From: Agromyces luteolus
GTDB lineage: Bacteria; Actinomycetota; Actinomycetes; Actinomycetales; Microbacteriaceae
NCBI RefSeq assembly: GCF_009729855.1
Contig: NZ_WODA01000003.1
Coordinates: 1 to 64,000, forward strand
Direction: 5' to 3'
Length of the DNA stretch: 64,000 nucleotides
Shown piece after piece: positions 1 through 8,738 of this stretch. The notes beneath the pieces are model-generated. The model was not told where the DNA came from, ran no database searches, and saw nothing but the letters and a program-made list of their open reading frames with translations. Position 1 is the stretch's first letter, and every line of letters starts with the position of its first letter. A program made the position numbers and the translations under genes.

Positions 1-471
1 GGTGCCGATGATCTCGGTCACGAGGTTCCACCCGTACGAGCGGATGGCGGGACCGGTCGAGAACACCGCCAGCTTCGTCGCGCTCTCCGGCTCGGCGTCG
101 AAGTGCTGCTTGTAGCCCAGCCAGACGATGATCGCACCGAGGATCGCGCCGATCAGCTGCGCGCCGATGAACGTCAGGACGCTGACGATCGTGACGGGCA
201 CGGTCGTGCCGAACGCCGCGTTGCCGAACTCGGTCGCGCCGTTGGCGACGAGCCCCAGGGTGACGGCGGGGTTGATGTGCGCGCCCGAGGCGTAGGCGAC
301 GATGACGCCGGCGAAGACCGCGAGGCCCCAGCCGATGTTGACCATGAGGAACCCGCCGTTGTAGCCCTTGTTCTTCGCCAGGGCGACGTTCGCGACGACG
401 CCGCAGCCGAGCAGCACGAGCATGGCGGTGCCGACGAGTTCCGAGAGGAACAGCACTCCGAGATTGTCCAC
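1..471 (-). CDS. glpF: MIP-family channel, glycerol facilitator/aquaporin (3' end missing)
   Basis: This membrane channel probably admits glycerol by facilitated diffusion. The visible 157 residues contain several hydrophobic helices and the first MIP signature, HINPAVTLG near residue 68, which forms half of the pore. The second NPA motif would lie beyond the window edge, so the gene is partial. The start is a GTG at 469-471 preceded by AGAAAGG at a good distance; no better upstream start is seen. It lies downstream of glpD on the same strand with a 133-base gap, so glpD-glpF probably form one operon. Glycerol rather than water specificity is inferred from this neighbour, not from pore residues. 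Confidence 0.88.
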   Translation of the reverse strand, partial: MDNLGVLFLSELVGTAMLVLLGCGVVANVALAKNKGYNGGFLMVNIGWGLAVFAGVIVAYASGAHINPAVTLGLVANGATEFGNAAFGTTVPVTIVSVLTFIGAQLIGAILGAIIVWLGYKQHFDAEPESATKLAVFSTGPAIRSYGWNLVTEIIGT

Positions 472-561
472 GTTGACCTTTCTGGGTAGGACCGGACGAC
501 CCGGGGGCGGGTCGCCTGGGTGGGCCGCATCGGAGCGGCCCGGATGAAACGTACCCGCGGA

Positions 562-582
562 ATCCGCCGATCATCGGCGGAT
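562..582. repeat. Inverted repeat between glpD and glpF
   Basis: ATCCGCCGAT and its reverse complement are separated by one base, giving a perfect 10-bp stem in the glpD-glpF gap. There is no run of T after it. It may tune mRNA stability or the read-through ratio between the dehydrogenase and the channel; this is inference. Confidence 0.5.
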
Positions 583-604
583 CCGCGTGCACATCCGTGC
601 AGAT

Positions 605-2353
605 TCAGCGCGCGGCGAGCTCCTCGAGCACGACGCCGTGGCGCTCGGCGAGCACGGTCCGCGCGTCGCCGACCTCGGCGGCGCGGGCGGCGGCGTCCCA
701 GCCGAGCACGCCGCCGACGACGTCGGCGAGCTCGTCGAGCAGCGGCCCGGTGACGGCGCCGGTGAAGGCGAGGCTCGTGCGGCGGAGCACCACGTCGACG
801 AGGTGCACGACGCGCTCGTTCGCGGCGAGCCAGGCGATCTCCTCGCGGGAGTACCCGGGCGCGTCCGCGAGCGGCGTCTCCGCGGCATCCTCGATCGCCT
901 CGATGATCTGCTCGGCGCGCGTGCCGTACCGCTCGAGCAGCTGCTCGGCCCGCTCGCGGCCCACGCCGTCGCCGTGGCCGACGACCCACACGAGCCGCGC
1001 GGCATCCGTCGCCGGGTATCCGGCGCCGCCGCCGATCGGCAGGCCCTTCGTCGACCGCACCCGGTCGCGGCCGACGAGGCCGAGGACCTCGTCGGCGAGG
1101 TGCTCGGCGAGCGCGCGGAACGTGGTCCACTTGCCGCCGACGAGGCTGATCAGGACCGTGCCGGGCCGCTCCGCGACATCCGCCCGCTCGATGCGGTAGT
1201 CGCGGCTGACGAAGCCTGGCTGGGTGTCGTCGTGGCGCGGCAGCGGCCGCACGCCGGAGAACCGGAAGACGATCTGCGAACGGTCGACCGGGATGCCTGG
1301 GAAAACGTGCGCGATGAGGTCGAAGAAGTAGTCGACCTCCTCCTCGGTGCACACGGCGGGCGTCCGCATGTCGTGCTCCAGGTCGGTCGTGCCGACCATG
1401 ACCCGGCCCTTCAGCGGGTAGATCAGCACGATGCGGCCGTCGGAGTGCTCGAAGAAGATCTCGCGTCCACCGGTGGCCGCGAGGAGCTCGTCGTTGTCGA
1501 GCACGATGTGCGAGCCCTTGGTGCCGCCCATGAAGCGCGTGTCGCGGCCGAGCTGCGCGTTGGTCAGGTCGGTCCACGGACCGGACGTGTTGACGACGAC
1601 GTCGGCGGCGAGGTCGAACTCCTCCCCCGTCACCCCGTCGCGCACGCGGACGCCGCCCGCCCCGAGGCCGACGGCCTCCAGGTGGTTGGCGGCACGCGCG
1701 TGCGCGCCCGCGGCGAGGCCGTCGTGCAGCACGTCGAGCGCCAACCGCTCCGGGTCGTGCATGCTCGCGTCGTAGTAGGTCGCGGTGTACTTGAGCTCGG
1801 GGTTCAGCGCGGGCAGCTCGGCGAGCGATTTCTTCGCGCCGAGGAAGCGGTGCCGCGGCACCGACCCGCCGTCGCGCGAGAACGCGTCGTAGATCGTGAG
1901 GCCGGCCTTGATGAGCGCGGCGCCGCGCTCGGTGGGCGTGCCCTGCCGGTGCGTGAGGAAGCGCAGCGGCGCCGAGAGGATCCCGGAGAACGTCGAGAAG
2001 ATCGGCACGGTCGTCCGCAGCGGCTTGACGTAGTGCGGCGCGATGCGGAGCAGGCCGTTGCGCTCCTGCACCGACTCCTGCACGAGCCGGAACTCGCCGT
2101 TCTCGAGGTAGCGGATGCCGCCGTGGATCATGTGGCTCGAGGCGGCGGATGCCCCCGAGACGAAGTCGTCGCGCTCGACGAGCACGACGTCGACGCCCTG
2201 CAGGGCGAGGTCGCGGAACGTGGCGATGCCGTTGATGCCGCCGCCGATGATCACGACCTCGGCGGTGGGCCGGGCGCGCAGTGCGGAGATCTCCGCACGG
2301 GAGCCGGGAGCGGGCGTGGGGCGGTTCGTCGTCGGCGACGTGGTGCGCGACAT
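605..2353 (-). CDS. glpD: Glycerol-3-phosphate dehydrogenase, FAD-dependent (GlpD)
   Basis: The enzyme oxidises sn-glycerol 3-phosphate to dihydroxyacetone phosphate and passes electrons to the quinone pool at the membrane. The 582-residue protein has the N-terminal FAD dinucleotide motif GGGINGIATFRDLALQG, the conserved GIRYLENGEF stretch, and a C-terminal DAO domain typical of GlpD, and the length is normal. The ATG at 2351-2353 was chosen over upstream in-frame ATGs because GAAAGGA sits just before it and conservation begins shortly after. It heads a glpD-glpF operon and is divergent from a SorC-type regulator that probably controls it. Confidence 0.95.
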   Translation of the reverse strand: MSRTTSPTTNRPTPAPGSRAEISALRARPTAEVVIIGGGINGIATFRDLALQGVDVVLVERDDFVSGASAASSHMIHGGIRYLENGEFRLVQESVQERNGLLRIAPHYVKPLRTTVPIFSTFSGILSAPLRFLTHRQGTPTERGAALIKAGLTIYDAFSRDGGSVPRHRFLGAKKSLAELPALNPELKYTATYYDASMHDPERLALDVLHDGLAAGAHARAANHLEAVGLGAGGVRVRDGVTGEEFDLAADVVVNTSGPWTDLTNAQLGRDTRFMGGTKGSHIVLDNDELLAATGGREIFFEHSDGRIVLIYPLKGRVMVGTTDLEHDMRTPAVCTEEEVDYFFDLIAHVFPGIPVDRSQIVFRFSGVRPLPRHDDTQPGFVSRDYRIERADVAERPGTVLISLVGGKWTTFRALAEHLADEVLGLVGRDRVRSTKGLPIGGGAGYPATDAARLVWVVGHGDGVGRERAEQLLERYGTRAEQIIEAIEDAAETPLADAPGYSREEIAWLAANERVVHLVDVVLRRTSLAFTGAVTGPLLDELADVVGGVLGWDAAARAAEVGDARTVLAERHGVVLEELAAR

Positions 2354-2427
2354 CGCTGTCCTTTCGAGCTGGGTCACGCCGGGTTGCGTGGAGTCCCCGG
2401 CTGTGGATGAATACATCGTGGCAGCGA

Positions 2428-2454
2428 TGAACATGCTTGCAAGCCGAATGAACA
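2428..2454. promoter_or_regulatory. Candidate operator between glpD and the SorC-type regulator
   Basis: Two TGAACA hexamers (2428-2433 and 2449-2454) are 21 bp apart, two helical turns, and bracket the 10-bp palindrome GCTTGCAAGC at 2435-2444. The cluster lies in the divergent gap just before the regulator start. This spacing suits a multimeric SorC/DeoR-like repressor controlling both directions. No binding data are available; the assignment rests on position and symmetry. Confidence 0.45.
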
Positions 2455-2474
2455 AACGTGCAGGGGGAGACGAG

Positions 2475-3524
2475 ATGGTCGTGACGGATGCCGCGGGCCC
2501 GACGGCAGGGCACGAGCTGCCGACCGGGAAGACGCGGGACGCGCTGCGCGCGGCGCACCTGTACTACCTGCAGGACCTCACGATGGACGCCATCGCGAAG
2601 GAGCTGCACACCTCGCGATCCTCGGTCTCGCGCCTGCTGAGCCACGCGCGCGCGACCGGGCTCGTCGAGATCTCGATCCACTCGCCGCTGGACCTGCCGA
2701 GCCGGCTCGAGCAGGACATCCTCGAGCGCCACGAGGTCTCGGCGCACGTCGTGCCGGTCCCCGACCACGCGAGCGACGTCGACCGGCTCGAGCGCGTGGC
2801 GCTCTCCGCTGCACGGATTCTCACCCGGTTCATCGACTCGAACCAGACCATCGGCGTCGCGTGGGGCTCGACCATGAGCGCCATGAGCCGCCACCTGGCC
2901 CCGAAGGCGACGCACAACTCCGAGATCGTCCAGCTGAACGGCGCGGGGAACCTCCGCACCACCGGCATCCTCTACGCCTCCGAGCTGCTGCGCCGGTTCG
3001 GCGACGCGTTCGGCGCGCGAGTGCAGCAGTTCCCCGTGCCGGCGTTCTTCGACGATCCGGCCACGAAGGAGGCGTTCTGGCGGGAACGGAGCACCAAGCG
3101 CCTCCTCGACCTGCAGGCGTCGATGGACGTCGCGATCTTCGGCATCGGCTCCCCCTTCGCCGAGGTGCCGAGCCACGTGTACCAGGGCGGCTACCTCGAG
3201 CGCGCCGACTACCAGGCGCTCTCGCGCGACGGCGTCGTCGGCGACGTCGCCACCGTGTTCTACCGGGCGGACGGCTCGACCGACGGGATCCCGCTCAACT
3301 CGCGGGCCACGGGCCCCGACTTCGGCGTCCTGCGGCGCGCGCCGCGGCGGATCTGCGTGGTCTCCGGGCAGGCCAAGCTGCCGGGCCTCACGGGCGCGCT
3401 CGCGGCCGGGCTCATCACCGACCTCATCGTCGACGAGGGCACCGCTCGGCGCCTCGTCGAGGATTCCGCCGTCGAGGTCGGGACGCCGCCCGAGCGATCG
3501 ACCGGCACCGCGATGGAATCGTGA
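2475..3524 (+). CDS. SorC/DeoR-family sugar-binding transcriptional regulator
   Basis: A 349-residue regulator. Residues about 15-70 form a helix-turn-helix (LTMDAIAKELHTSRSSVSRLL), and the rest matches the SorC sugar-phosphate-binding domain, including the GSTMSAMSRHL and IFGIGSPF segments. The ATG at 2475 is preceded by AGGGGGAGA, a strong ribosome-binding site; two upstream in-frame ATGs lack one. It is divergent from glpD-glpF, so it is the likely glycerol or glycerol-phosphate-responsive regulator of that operon. That role is inferred from position; the true effector could be another sugar phosphate. Confidence 0.85.
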   Translation: MVVTDAAGPTAGHELPTGKTRDALRAAHLYYLQDLTMDAIAKELHTSRSSVSRLLSHARATGLVEISIHSPLDLPSRLEQDILERHEVSAHVVPVPDHASDVDRLERVALSAARILTRFIDSNQTIGVAWGSTMSAMSRHLAPKATHNSEIVQLNGAGNLRTTGILYASELLRRFGDAFGARVQQFPVPAFFDDPATKEAFWRERSTKRLLDLQASMDVAIFGIGSPFAEVPSHVYQGGYLERADYQALSRDGVVGDVATVFYRADGSTDGIPLNSRATGPDFGVLRRAPRRICVVSGQAKLPGLTGALAAGLITDLIVDEGTARRLVEDSAVEVGTPPERSTGTAMES

Positions 3525-3593
3525 TCCCGGAACCCGGAGCGGCAGGGTAGGTTGGCCCTCGCGACTGCCTGATCGTCGGCGCGAGAGGACCGC

Positions 3594-4871
3594 ATGCACC
3601 ACCCCGACATCCCGGAGACGACGACGGCGACCCCGACCCCGACTTCGACGGGGTGGGACGGACGTCCGCCCGCCGACGCCCCGCCGGCCCCGGAGGGCGC
3701 GGTCCCGTTCGTCATGGTCCCGTCCGAGCCCCGGGAGCCGCGCATCCCACGGCGCATCGGCGGACTGGCCGCCGCCGGCATGATCGCGGCCGTCGTCGCG
3801 GCCTGGGCGATCGGCCATCAGGTCGTCGCGACCGCCGTCCACGCGGAGGCGTGGCCCGTGTGGGCCGCCGCCGACGCCGCCTACGACGAGGCCGCCGCCG
3901 ACTACCGCGAGACCGCCGAACGAGCCGAGAGCGCGATCGCCCGCGGCGACGCCCTCGTCGGGATCGCGGTCGGCGACCTCGTCGCCGAGGAGGATCGCGC
4001 GAACCTCGAAGCGCGCATCGACGAGGCCCGCGAGCTCCTCGCCGATCGACCCTCGAGCCCCGGGATCGCGGCGCTCGGCGATCCGGGGTCGTTCGCGCCC
4101 GCCTGGGAGCGGTACGCCGACCTCGTGAGCATGATCGACCTCGTCCCCTCCCGCGAGGAGGCGGCGGCGCGCTACGGCGCGGCACGCGACGTCGTCGCCG
4201 GTGGCAGCCTTGCGATCGCCGACGCGACGGAGACCCTCATCGCCGGCACCGAGGCACGCGCGGTCGCGGCGGTCGAGCAGAGCCCGTCGGCGACCGTCGC
4301 GTCGCGCGTCGCCGTCGACGAGGCCCTCGCCGGGCTGCGCCGGTCGCCCACGACCTCGTCCGGCGACTCGAGCCGATTCGCCGATCTCGCGGCCGCCGTG
4401 GACGAGCTGCACGCCTCGCACGCCGCCGAGGTGGCGCGACTGGCCGAGTTCCCGGTCCGCGCCGAGATCGAGGCGTTCGCCCGGTCGATCTCGTTCGACG
4501 TCCCGTTCGACGTCACGTGGGCGTACGAGGTGGGCGGGTTCTCGAGCGACGGGTACTACTCGGGCACGGCCGAGTTCTTCCAGGACGTCGACGGCGAGGG
4601 CTGGGGTCTCATCTCGCTCACCCACAGCATCGAGGAGGCCTGGTCGTTCGACGAGAACGCCGAGGCCGTCGTCGTGCACGAGGTCGGGCACGTCCAGGTG
4701 CTCCGCGAGGAGTGCGCGACCATCTTCGACGGCCCCGAGTTCGCGGGCGACCACGAGGTGTGGGCGACGGCCTGGGCGATCGGGATGGGCTACGACCTTC
4801 CGGGCGCGGGCATCGAGGCGTACGGTCGGCCGAGCGACGCCCAGATCCAGGCCTCGACCGCCTGCCGCTGA
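3594..4871 (+). CDS. Membrane-anchored protein of unknown function with HEVGH motif
   Basis: I do not recognise a named family. The 425-residue protein starts with a Pro/Thr-rich cytoplasmic stretch, has one transmembrane helix at about residues 55-80, then a long Ala/Glu/Arg-rich helical extracellular part (about 85-300). The C-terminal region holds HEVGH at 362-366, matching the zinc-binding HEXXH of metallopeptidases, with a His-Glu pair at 387-388 and two cysteines that could be further ligands or a disulfide. The start ATG follows GAGAGGACC. It stands alone between the regulator and the riboflavin operon. A surface metallopeptidase is possible, but the rest of the fold is not recognised. 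Confidence 0.7.
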   Translation: MHHPDIPETTTATPTPTSTGWDGRPPADAPPAPEGAVPFVMVPSEPREPRIPRRIGGLAAAGMIAAVVAAWAIGHQVVATAVHAEAWPVWAAADAAYDEAAADYRETAERAESAIARGDALVGIAVGDLVAEEDRANLEARIDEARELLADRPSSPGIAALGDPGSFAPAWERYADLVSMIDLVPSREEAAARYGAARDVVAGGSLAIADATETLIAGTEARAVAAVEQSPSATVASRVAVDEALAGLRRSPTTSSGDSSRFADLAAAVDELHASHAAEVARLAEFPVRAEIEAFARSISFDVPFDVTWAYEVGGFSSDGYYSGTAEFFQDVDGEGWGLISLTHSIEEAWSFDENAEAVVVHEVGHVQVLREECATIFDGPEFAGDHEVWATAWAIGMGYDLPGAGIEAYGRPSDAQIQASTACR

Positions 4872-4944
4872 GCGTCCGGCGGGTCGGCGGCCTCGCCGCC
4901 GTCGCGGCCGGCCGGGGAATACCTCCGGCATCGACGCGTTGACC

Positions 4945-4950
4945 TAGAAT
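4945..4950 (+). promoter_or_regulatory. -10 element of the riboflavin operon promoter
   Basis: TAGAAT lies about 10 bases before the start of the FMN aptamer, where transcription should begin near 4957-4960. No convincing -35 hexamer is seen, which is common for actinobacterial housekeeping promoters. Confidence 0.5.
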
Positions 4951-4960
4951 CGAACACGTA

Positions 4961-5100
4961 ACGTGCTCCGGGGTCGGTGCAAGTCCGAACCGGCGGTGAA
5001 AGTCCGCGAGCCGCGAGCGCGTGACCATCCGGTCGCGCGCGGACGGTTGATCCGGTGGAATTCCGGAACCGACGGTGAAAGTCCGGATGGGAGGCAGCAC
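4961..5100 (+). promoter_or_regulatory. FMN riboswitch (RFN element)
   Basis: The leader carries the classic RFN aptamer layout: two copies of GGTGAAAGTCC (4995-5005 and 5074-5084), the GGGTCGGTGCAAGTCCGAACC entry segment from 4970, and the closing GGATGGGAGGCAGCACG from 5085. FMN binding is known to shut down riboflavin synthesis genes. The aptamer sits about 80 bases before ribD with no obvious intrinsic terminator, so control may act on translation initiation or through Rho; that is inference. Confidence 0.96.
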
Positions 5101-5180
5101 GTGTCGGCGACGCCATGCGCGTGGTCGACCGGTCCGGCGATGCCCGGGCGCCCCGGAGCCTGGAAGGCAGGCGACAGGCG

Positions 5181-6245
5181 ATGACCACGGCCACGCGCGC
5201 GGCGACGGATGCCGCGACCATGCGCCGGGCGCTGGAGCTCGCGGAGCGCGGCCCGGCGAGGGGCGTGAACCCGCGCGTCGGGTGCGTGATCCTCTCCCCC
5301 GACGGCGACGTGCTGGCCGAGGGCTGGCACCGCGGTGCGGGCACGGCGCACGCCGAGGTCGATGCGCTGTCGAAGCTCGCACCGGGCGCCGCACGCGGCG
5401 CGACGGCCGTCGTCACGCTCGAGCCGTGCAACCACGTCGGCCGCACCGGGCCGTGCGCGCAGGCGCTCGTCGACGCCGGCGTGGCACGCGTCGTCTACGC
5501 CGTCGACGACCCGGGCCGGCACTCCGCGGGCGGTTCGCGCACCCTCGAGCAGGCCGGCGTCGACGTCTCGCGCGGCGTGCTCGCCGACGAGGTCGAGGGG
5601 TTCCTCGAGGACTGGCTCTTCGCGACCCGCGAGCGCCGGCCGCGCGTGACGCTCAAGTGGGCGTCGAGCCTCGACGGCCGGGTCGGCGCCGCCGACGGCA
5701 CGAGCCGCTGGATCACCGGTCGCGAGGCGCGGGCCGACGTGCACCGTCGCCGGGCGAGCGCCGACGCGATCGCGGTCGGCATGGGCACCGTGCTCGCCGA
5801 CGACCCGGCGCTCACGGCGCGCGACGACGACGGTGCGCTGCTCGACGACCAGCCGGTCCCGGTCGTGTTCGGCGTGCGCGCGATCCCCGCCGGCGCGGCC
5901 GTGCTGCGGCATCCGCTCGAGCCGATCACGCTCGCCGGCGCGGATCTCGCCGACGACCTCGAGCAGCTGCAGCGGCGAGGCATCCGCTCGCTCTTCGTCG
6001 AGGGCGGCCCGACGCTCGCGAGCGCCGTCCTCGCCGCCGGCCTCGTCGACGAGCTCCTCGTCTACCTCGCGCCCGCCGTGATCGGCGGCCCCCTGACCGC
6101 GATCGGCGACATCGGCGTCGCGACGATCGCGGAGGCGCAGCGCTTCCACTTCACCGACCTGGTGCGACTCGGCGACGACGTCCTCGTCGTCGCCCGGCCG
6201 GGCACGGCCGCGCACCCCGATACCCCCACCCGAGAGAGGGTCTGA
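5181..6245 (+). CDS. ribD: Bifunctional diaminohydroxyphosphoribosylaminopyrimidine deaminase / 5-amino-6-(5-phosphoribosylamino)uracil reductase
   Basis: RibD performs the deamination and side-chain reduction steps of riboflavin synthesis in the cytoplasm. The 354-residue protein has an N-terminal cytidine-deaminase-like zinc domain (HAEVDAL, then the LEPCNHVGRTGPC zinc ligands) and a C-terminal NADPH reductase domain starting near KWASSLDGRVG, with the VEGGPTLASAVL motif. The ATG at 5181 begins the conserved region; an upstream in-frame ATG at 5115 would add 22 residues without a ribosome-binding site. It is the first gene of the FMN-riboswitch-controlled ribD-ribE-ribBA-ribH operon. Confidence 0.95.
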   Translation: MTTATRAATDAATMRRALELAERGPARGVNPRVGCVILSPDGDVLAEGWHRGAGTAHAEVDALSKLAPGAARGATAVVTLEPCNHVGRTGPCAQALVDAGVARVVYAVDDPGRHSAGGSRTLEQAGVDVSRGVLADEVEGFLEDWLFATRERRPRVTLKWASSLDGRVGAADGTSRWITGREARADVHRRRASADAIAVGMGTVLADDPALTARDDDGALLDDQPVPVVFGVRAIPAGAAVLRHPLEPITLAGADLADDLEQLQRRGIRSLFVEGGPTLASAVLAAGLVDELLVYLAPAVIGGPLTAIGDIGVATIAEAQRFHFTDLVRLGDDVLVVARPGTAAHPDTPTRERV

Positions 6246-6247
6246 GA

Positions 6248-6949
6248 ATGTTCACCGGAATCATCGAGGAGCTCGGCGAGGTCACGCGCGCCGAGCCGGC
6301 CGCCGACGTCATGCGCGTGACGGTGCGCGGTCCGAAGGTCGTGGAGGGCGTCCGCCACGGCGACTCGATCGCGGTCTCGGGCGTGTGCCTGACCGTCGTC
6401 GACGCCGACGCCGAGACCTTCACGGCCGACGTCATGGCGCAGACGCTCGCGATGTCGACGCTCGACACCGTCGAGGCCGGCCGCCGCGTCAACCTCGAGC
6501 GCGCGGCGCTCATCGGCGATCGGCTCGGCGGGCACATCGTGCAGGGCCACGTCGACGGCACGGCCGAGGTGCTGCAGGTCACGCCCGGCGAGGCGTGGAG
6601 CGTCGTCCGGTTCTCGCTGCCGGCGCCGCTCGCCGCGCTCGTCGTCGACAAGGGATCGATCGCCGTCGACGGCGTCTCGCTCACGGTGAGCGGCCTGGGC
6701 GACCCGCCGGAGGGCTCGTGGTTCGAGGTCTCGCTCATCCCCGAGACCCTCTCGGCGACCACCCTCGGCGCGCTCGAGCCGGGCGACCGGGTGAACCTCG
6801 AGACCGACGTGCTCGCCCGTCACGTGCAGCGGATGCTGCGCCTGGACGCGCACCGCGCCCTGCCGTCCTCGCTCGCCGAGCCCGGCGAGTCGGGCTGGGG
6901 GTTCCGCGCGGACGACCCGGCGTCCTCGTCGATCGGAGGCCACCGATGA
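6248..6949 (+). CDS. ribE: Riboflavin synthase alpha subunit
   Basis: RibE dismutates two 6,7-dimethyl-8-ribityllumazine molecules into riboflavin and a pyrimidine by-product. The 233 residues hold the expected two-fold barrel repeat: MFTGIIEELG at the start, GVCLTV and GHIVQGHVDG in the first half, and the matching GVSLTV and LETDVLARHVQRML in the second. It begins two bases after the ribD stop with GAGAGAGGG upstream, and its stop overlaps the ribBA start in ATGA, so translation is coupled. The C-terminal tail after about residue 200 is longer than usual and low in complexity. Confidence 0.96.
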   Translation: MFTGIIEELGEVTRAEPAADVMRVTVRGPKVVEGVRHGDSIAVSGVCLTVVDADAETFTADVMAQTLAMSTLDTVEAGRRVNLERAALIGDRLGGHIVQGHVDGTAEVLQVTPGEAWSVVRFSLPAPLAALVVDKGSIAVDGVSLTVSGLGDPPEGSWFEVSLIPETLSATTLGALEPGDRVNLETDVLARHVQRMLRLDAHRALPSSLAEPGESGWGFRADDPASSSIGGHR

Positions 6950-8250
6950 GCCTCGCCACGATCCCCGAGGTGCTTGACGCACTGCGTGCCGGCAAGCCGG
7001 TCATCGTGGCCGACGACGAGGCGCGCGAGAACGAGGGCGACGCGATCATGGCGGCCGAGTTCGCGACCCGCGAGTGGATCGCGTGGATGGTGCGCAACAC
7101 GAGCGGCTACCTCTGCGCGCCCATGCCGAACGGGGTCGCCGACCGGCTCGGCCTCCCGCTCATGGTCCAGCGGAACGAGGACGTGCGCGGCACGGCGTAC
7201 ACGGTCTCGGTGGACGCCGCGGACCGCACGTCGACGGGCATCTCGGCCTCCGATCGGGCGCACACGCTGCGCGTGCTCGCCGACCCCGACTCGACGCCCG
7301 ACACGTTGATCCGTCCGGGGCACATCCTCCCGCTCCGCGCGGTGGACGGCGGCGTGCGCGAGCGCGCGGGCCACACCGAGGCGGCCGTCGACCTCATGCG
7401 ACTCGCGGGACTCTCCCCCGTGGGCGTGATCGGCGAGCTCGTCGCCGACGACGGCGAGATGATGCGGCTGCCCGGGCTCATCGAGCTCGGCGAGCGCGAG
7501 GGCCTGCCGGTGACGACGGTCGCGGCCCTGGTGGACTGGCTCCGCGACCGCCACGGCGGGCAGGACCTCGCGGCCGGCGAGACGCCGGTGGCCATCGACG
7601 AGTCGCCGAGGGTGCAGTTCGAGGTGGAGACGAACCTGCCGACCATGCACGGCACGTTCCGCGTCCGCGCCTACCGCGACCGCAACACGGGTGCCGACCA
7701 CCTGGCGATCATCGCGGGCGACCCGGCGAACGATCCCGCCGGCGCGATCACGCGCGTGCACTCCGAGTGCCTGACCGGCGAGGCGATCGGTTCGCTGAAG
7801 TGCGAGTGCGGACCGCAGCTCGACGCGGCGCTCTCGACGATCGCGGATCGCGGCGGAGTCGTCGTGTACCTCCGCGGGCACGAGGGTCGCGGCATCGGCC
7901 TCATCAACAAGCTGCGCGCCTACCGCCTCCAGGAGGGCGGCCTCGACACGCTCGACGCGAACGTCGCGCTCGGGCTGCCGATCGACGCGCGCGACTACAC
8001 CGCGGCGAGCGCGATCCTCGACGACCTCGGCGTCGACCGGGTGCGGCTGCTCACCAACAACCCCGAGAAGGTGCACCAGCTCGAGGCCCACGGCATCCGG
8101 ATCACCGACCGACTCCCGCTCGTGGTGGGCGTCGGCGCGGTCAATGCCGGCTACCTGGAGACCAAGCGCACCCGTATGGGACACGCCATCGACGACCGGC
8201 AGCTGACCGAGGCTGCGGCGGACGAACTGCTGAAGGGACATGCATCATGA
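6946..8250 (+). CDS. ribBA: Bifunctional 3,4-dihydroxy-2-butanone-4-phosphate synthase / GTP cyclohydrolase II
   Basis: The N-terminal half makes 3,4-dihydroxy-2-butanone 4-phosphate from ribulose 5-phosphate; the C-terminal half opens GTP to start the pyrimidine branch of riboflavin synthesis. In the 434-residue protein the RibB signature [16 protein letters not shown] lies near residue 20. The RibA zinc and GTP motifs [20 protein letters not shown] and [15 protein letters not shown] lie near residues 265-320. The start ATG overlaps the ribE stop. Both domains appear complete, so this one gene feeds both branches of the pathway. Confidence 0.96.
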   Translation: MSLATIPEVLDALRAGKPVIVADDEARENEGDAIMAAEFATREWIAWMVRNTSGYLCAPMPNGVADRLGLPLMVQRNEDVRGTAYTVSVDAADRTSTGISASDRAHTLRVLADPDSTPDTLIRPGHILPLRAVDGGVRERAGHTEAAVDLMRLAGLSPVGVIGELVADDGEMMRLPGLIELGEREGLPVTTVAALVDWLRDRHGGQDLAAGETPVAIDESPRVQFEVETNLPTMHGTFRVRAYRDRNTGADHLAIIAGDPANDPAGAITRVHSECLTGEAIGSLKCECGPQLDAALSTIADRGGVVVYLRGHEGRGIGLINKLRAYRLQEGGLDTLDANVALGLPIDARDYTAASAILDDLGVDRVRLLTNNPEKVHQLEAHGIRITDRLPLVVGVGAVNAGYLETKRTRMGHAIDDRQLTEAAADELLKGHAS

Positions 8251-8717
8251 GCGGAGCCGGATCACCTGAACTCGACGTCGACGGCGAGGGCCTCGAGGTC
8301 GTGATCGTCGCCGGGAGCTGGCACGACGAGATCTCCGACGGCCTGATCGCGGGGGCGACGCGCGCGCTCGAGGCGGCGGGGGCCTCGTTCGAGCTGGTGC
8401 GCGTGCCGGGCAGCTTCGAGTTGCCCGTCGTGTCGAAGGCGGCCCTCGAGGCCGGCGCCGACGCGGTCGTGGCGCTCGGCGTCATCATCCGCGGCGGCAC
8501 GCCCCATTTCGAGTACGTCTCGTCGGCCGCGACCGACGGCCTCACACGGGTCGCGCTCGACACGGGCAAGCCCGTCGGCTTCGGCGTGCTGACCCTCGAC
8601 GACGAGCAGCAGGGCCTCGACCGCGCGGGCCTGCCGGGCTCCAAGGAGGACAAGGGCCGGGAGGCGGCCGAGGCCGCGATCGCGACGGCGAACACGCTGC
8701 GCGCCATCCGCGGCTGA
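8247..8717 (+). CDS. ribH: 6,7-dimethyl-8-ribityllumazine synthase
   Basis: RibH condenses the two branch products into lumazine, the substrate of RibE, in an icosahedral or pentameric shell. The 156 residues show the substrate loop [15 protein letters not shown] near residue 52 and [21 protein letters not shown], which carries the catalytic histidine. The start ATG overlaps the ribBA stop (ATGA). It is the last gene of the riboswitch operon and is followed 21 bases later by a convergent gene; no strong terminator hairpin is visible in that short gap. Confidence 0.96.
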   Translation: MSGAGSPELDVDGEGLEVVIVAGSWHDEISDGLIAGATRALEAAGASFELVRVPGSFELPVVSKAALEAGADAVVALGVIIRGGTPHFEYVSSAATDGLTRVALDTGKPVGFGVLTLDDEQQGLDRAGLPGSKEDKGREAAEAAIATANTLRAIRG

Positions 8718-8738
8718 GCACCGGCGTCGAGCGGCGGG

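Noticed and set aside
174-4931. A very long open frame on the minus strand antisense to glpD, the regulator and the HEXXH gene
   Set aside because: Its translation is Arg/Asp/Ala-rich with no domain, and parts of it are only frame-shifted shadows of glpD; long empty frames are expected at this GC content.
4939-4944. TTGACC as a -35 box of the riboflavin promoter
   Set aside because: It directly abuts the TAGAAT -10, so the spacing is impossible for a single promoter.
8718-8738. Terminator between ribH and the convergent adenylation fusion
   Set aside because: The 21-base gap is too short and I see no stem of useful length in it.
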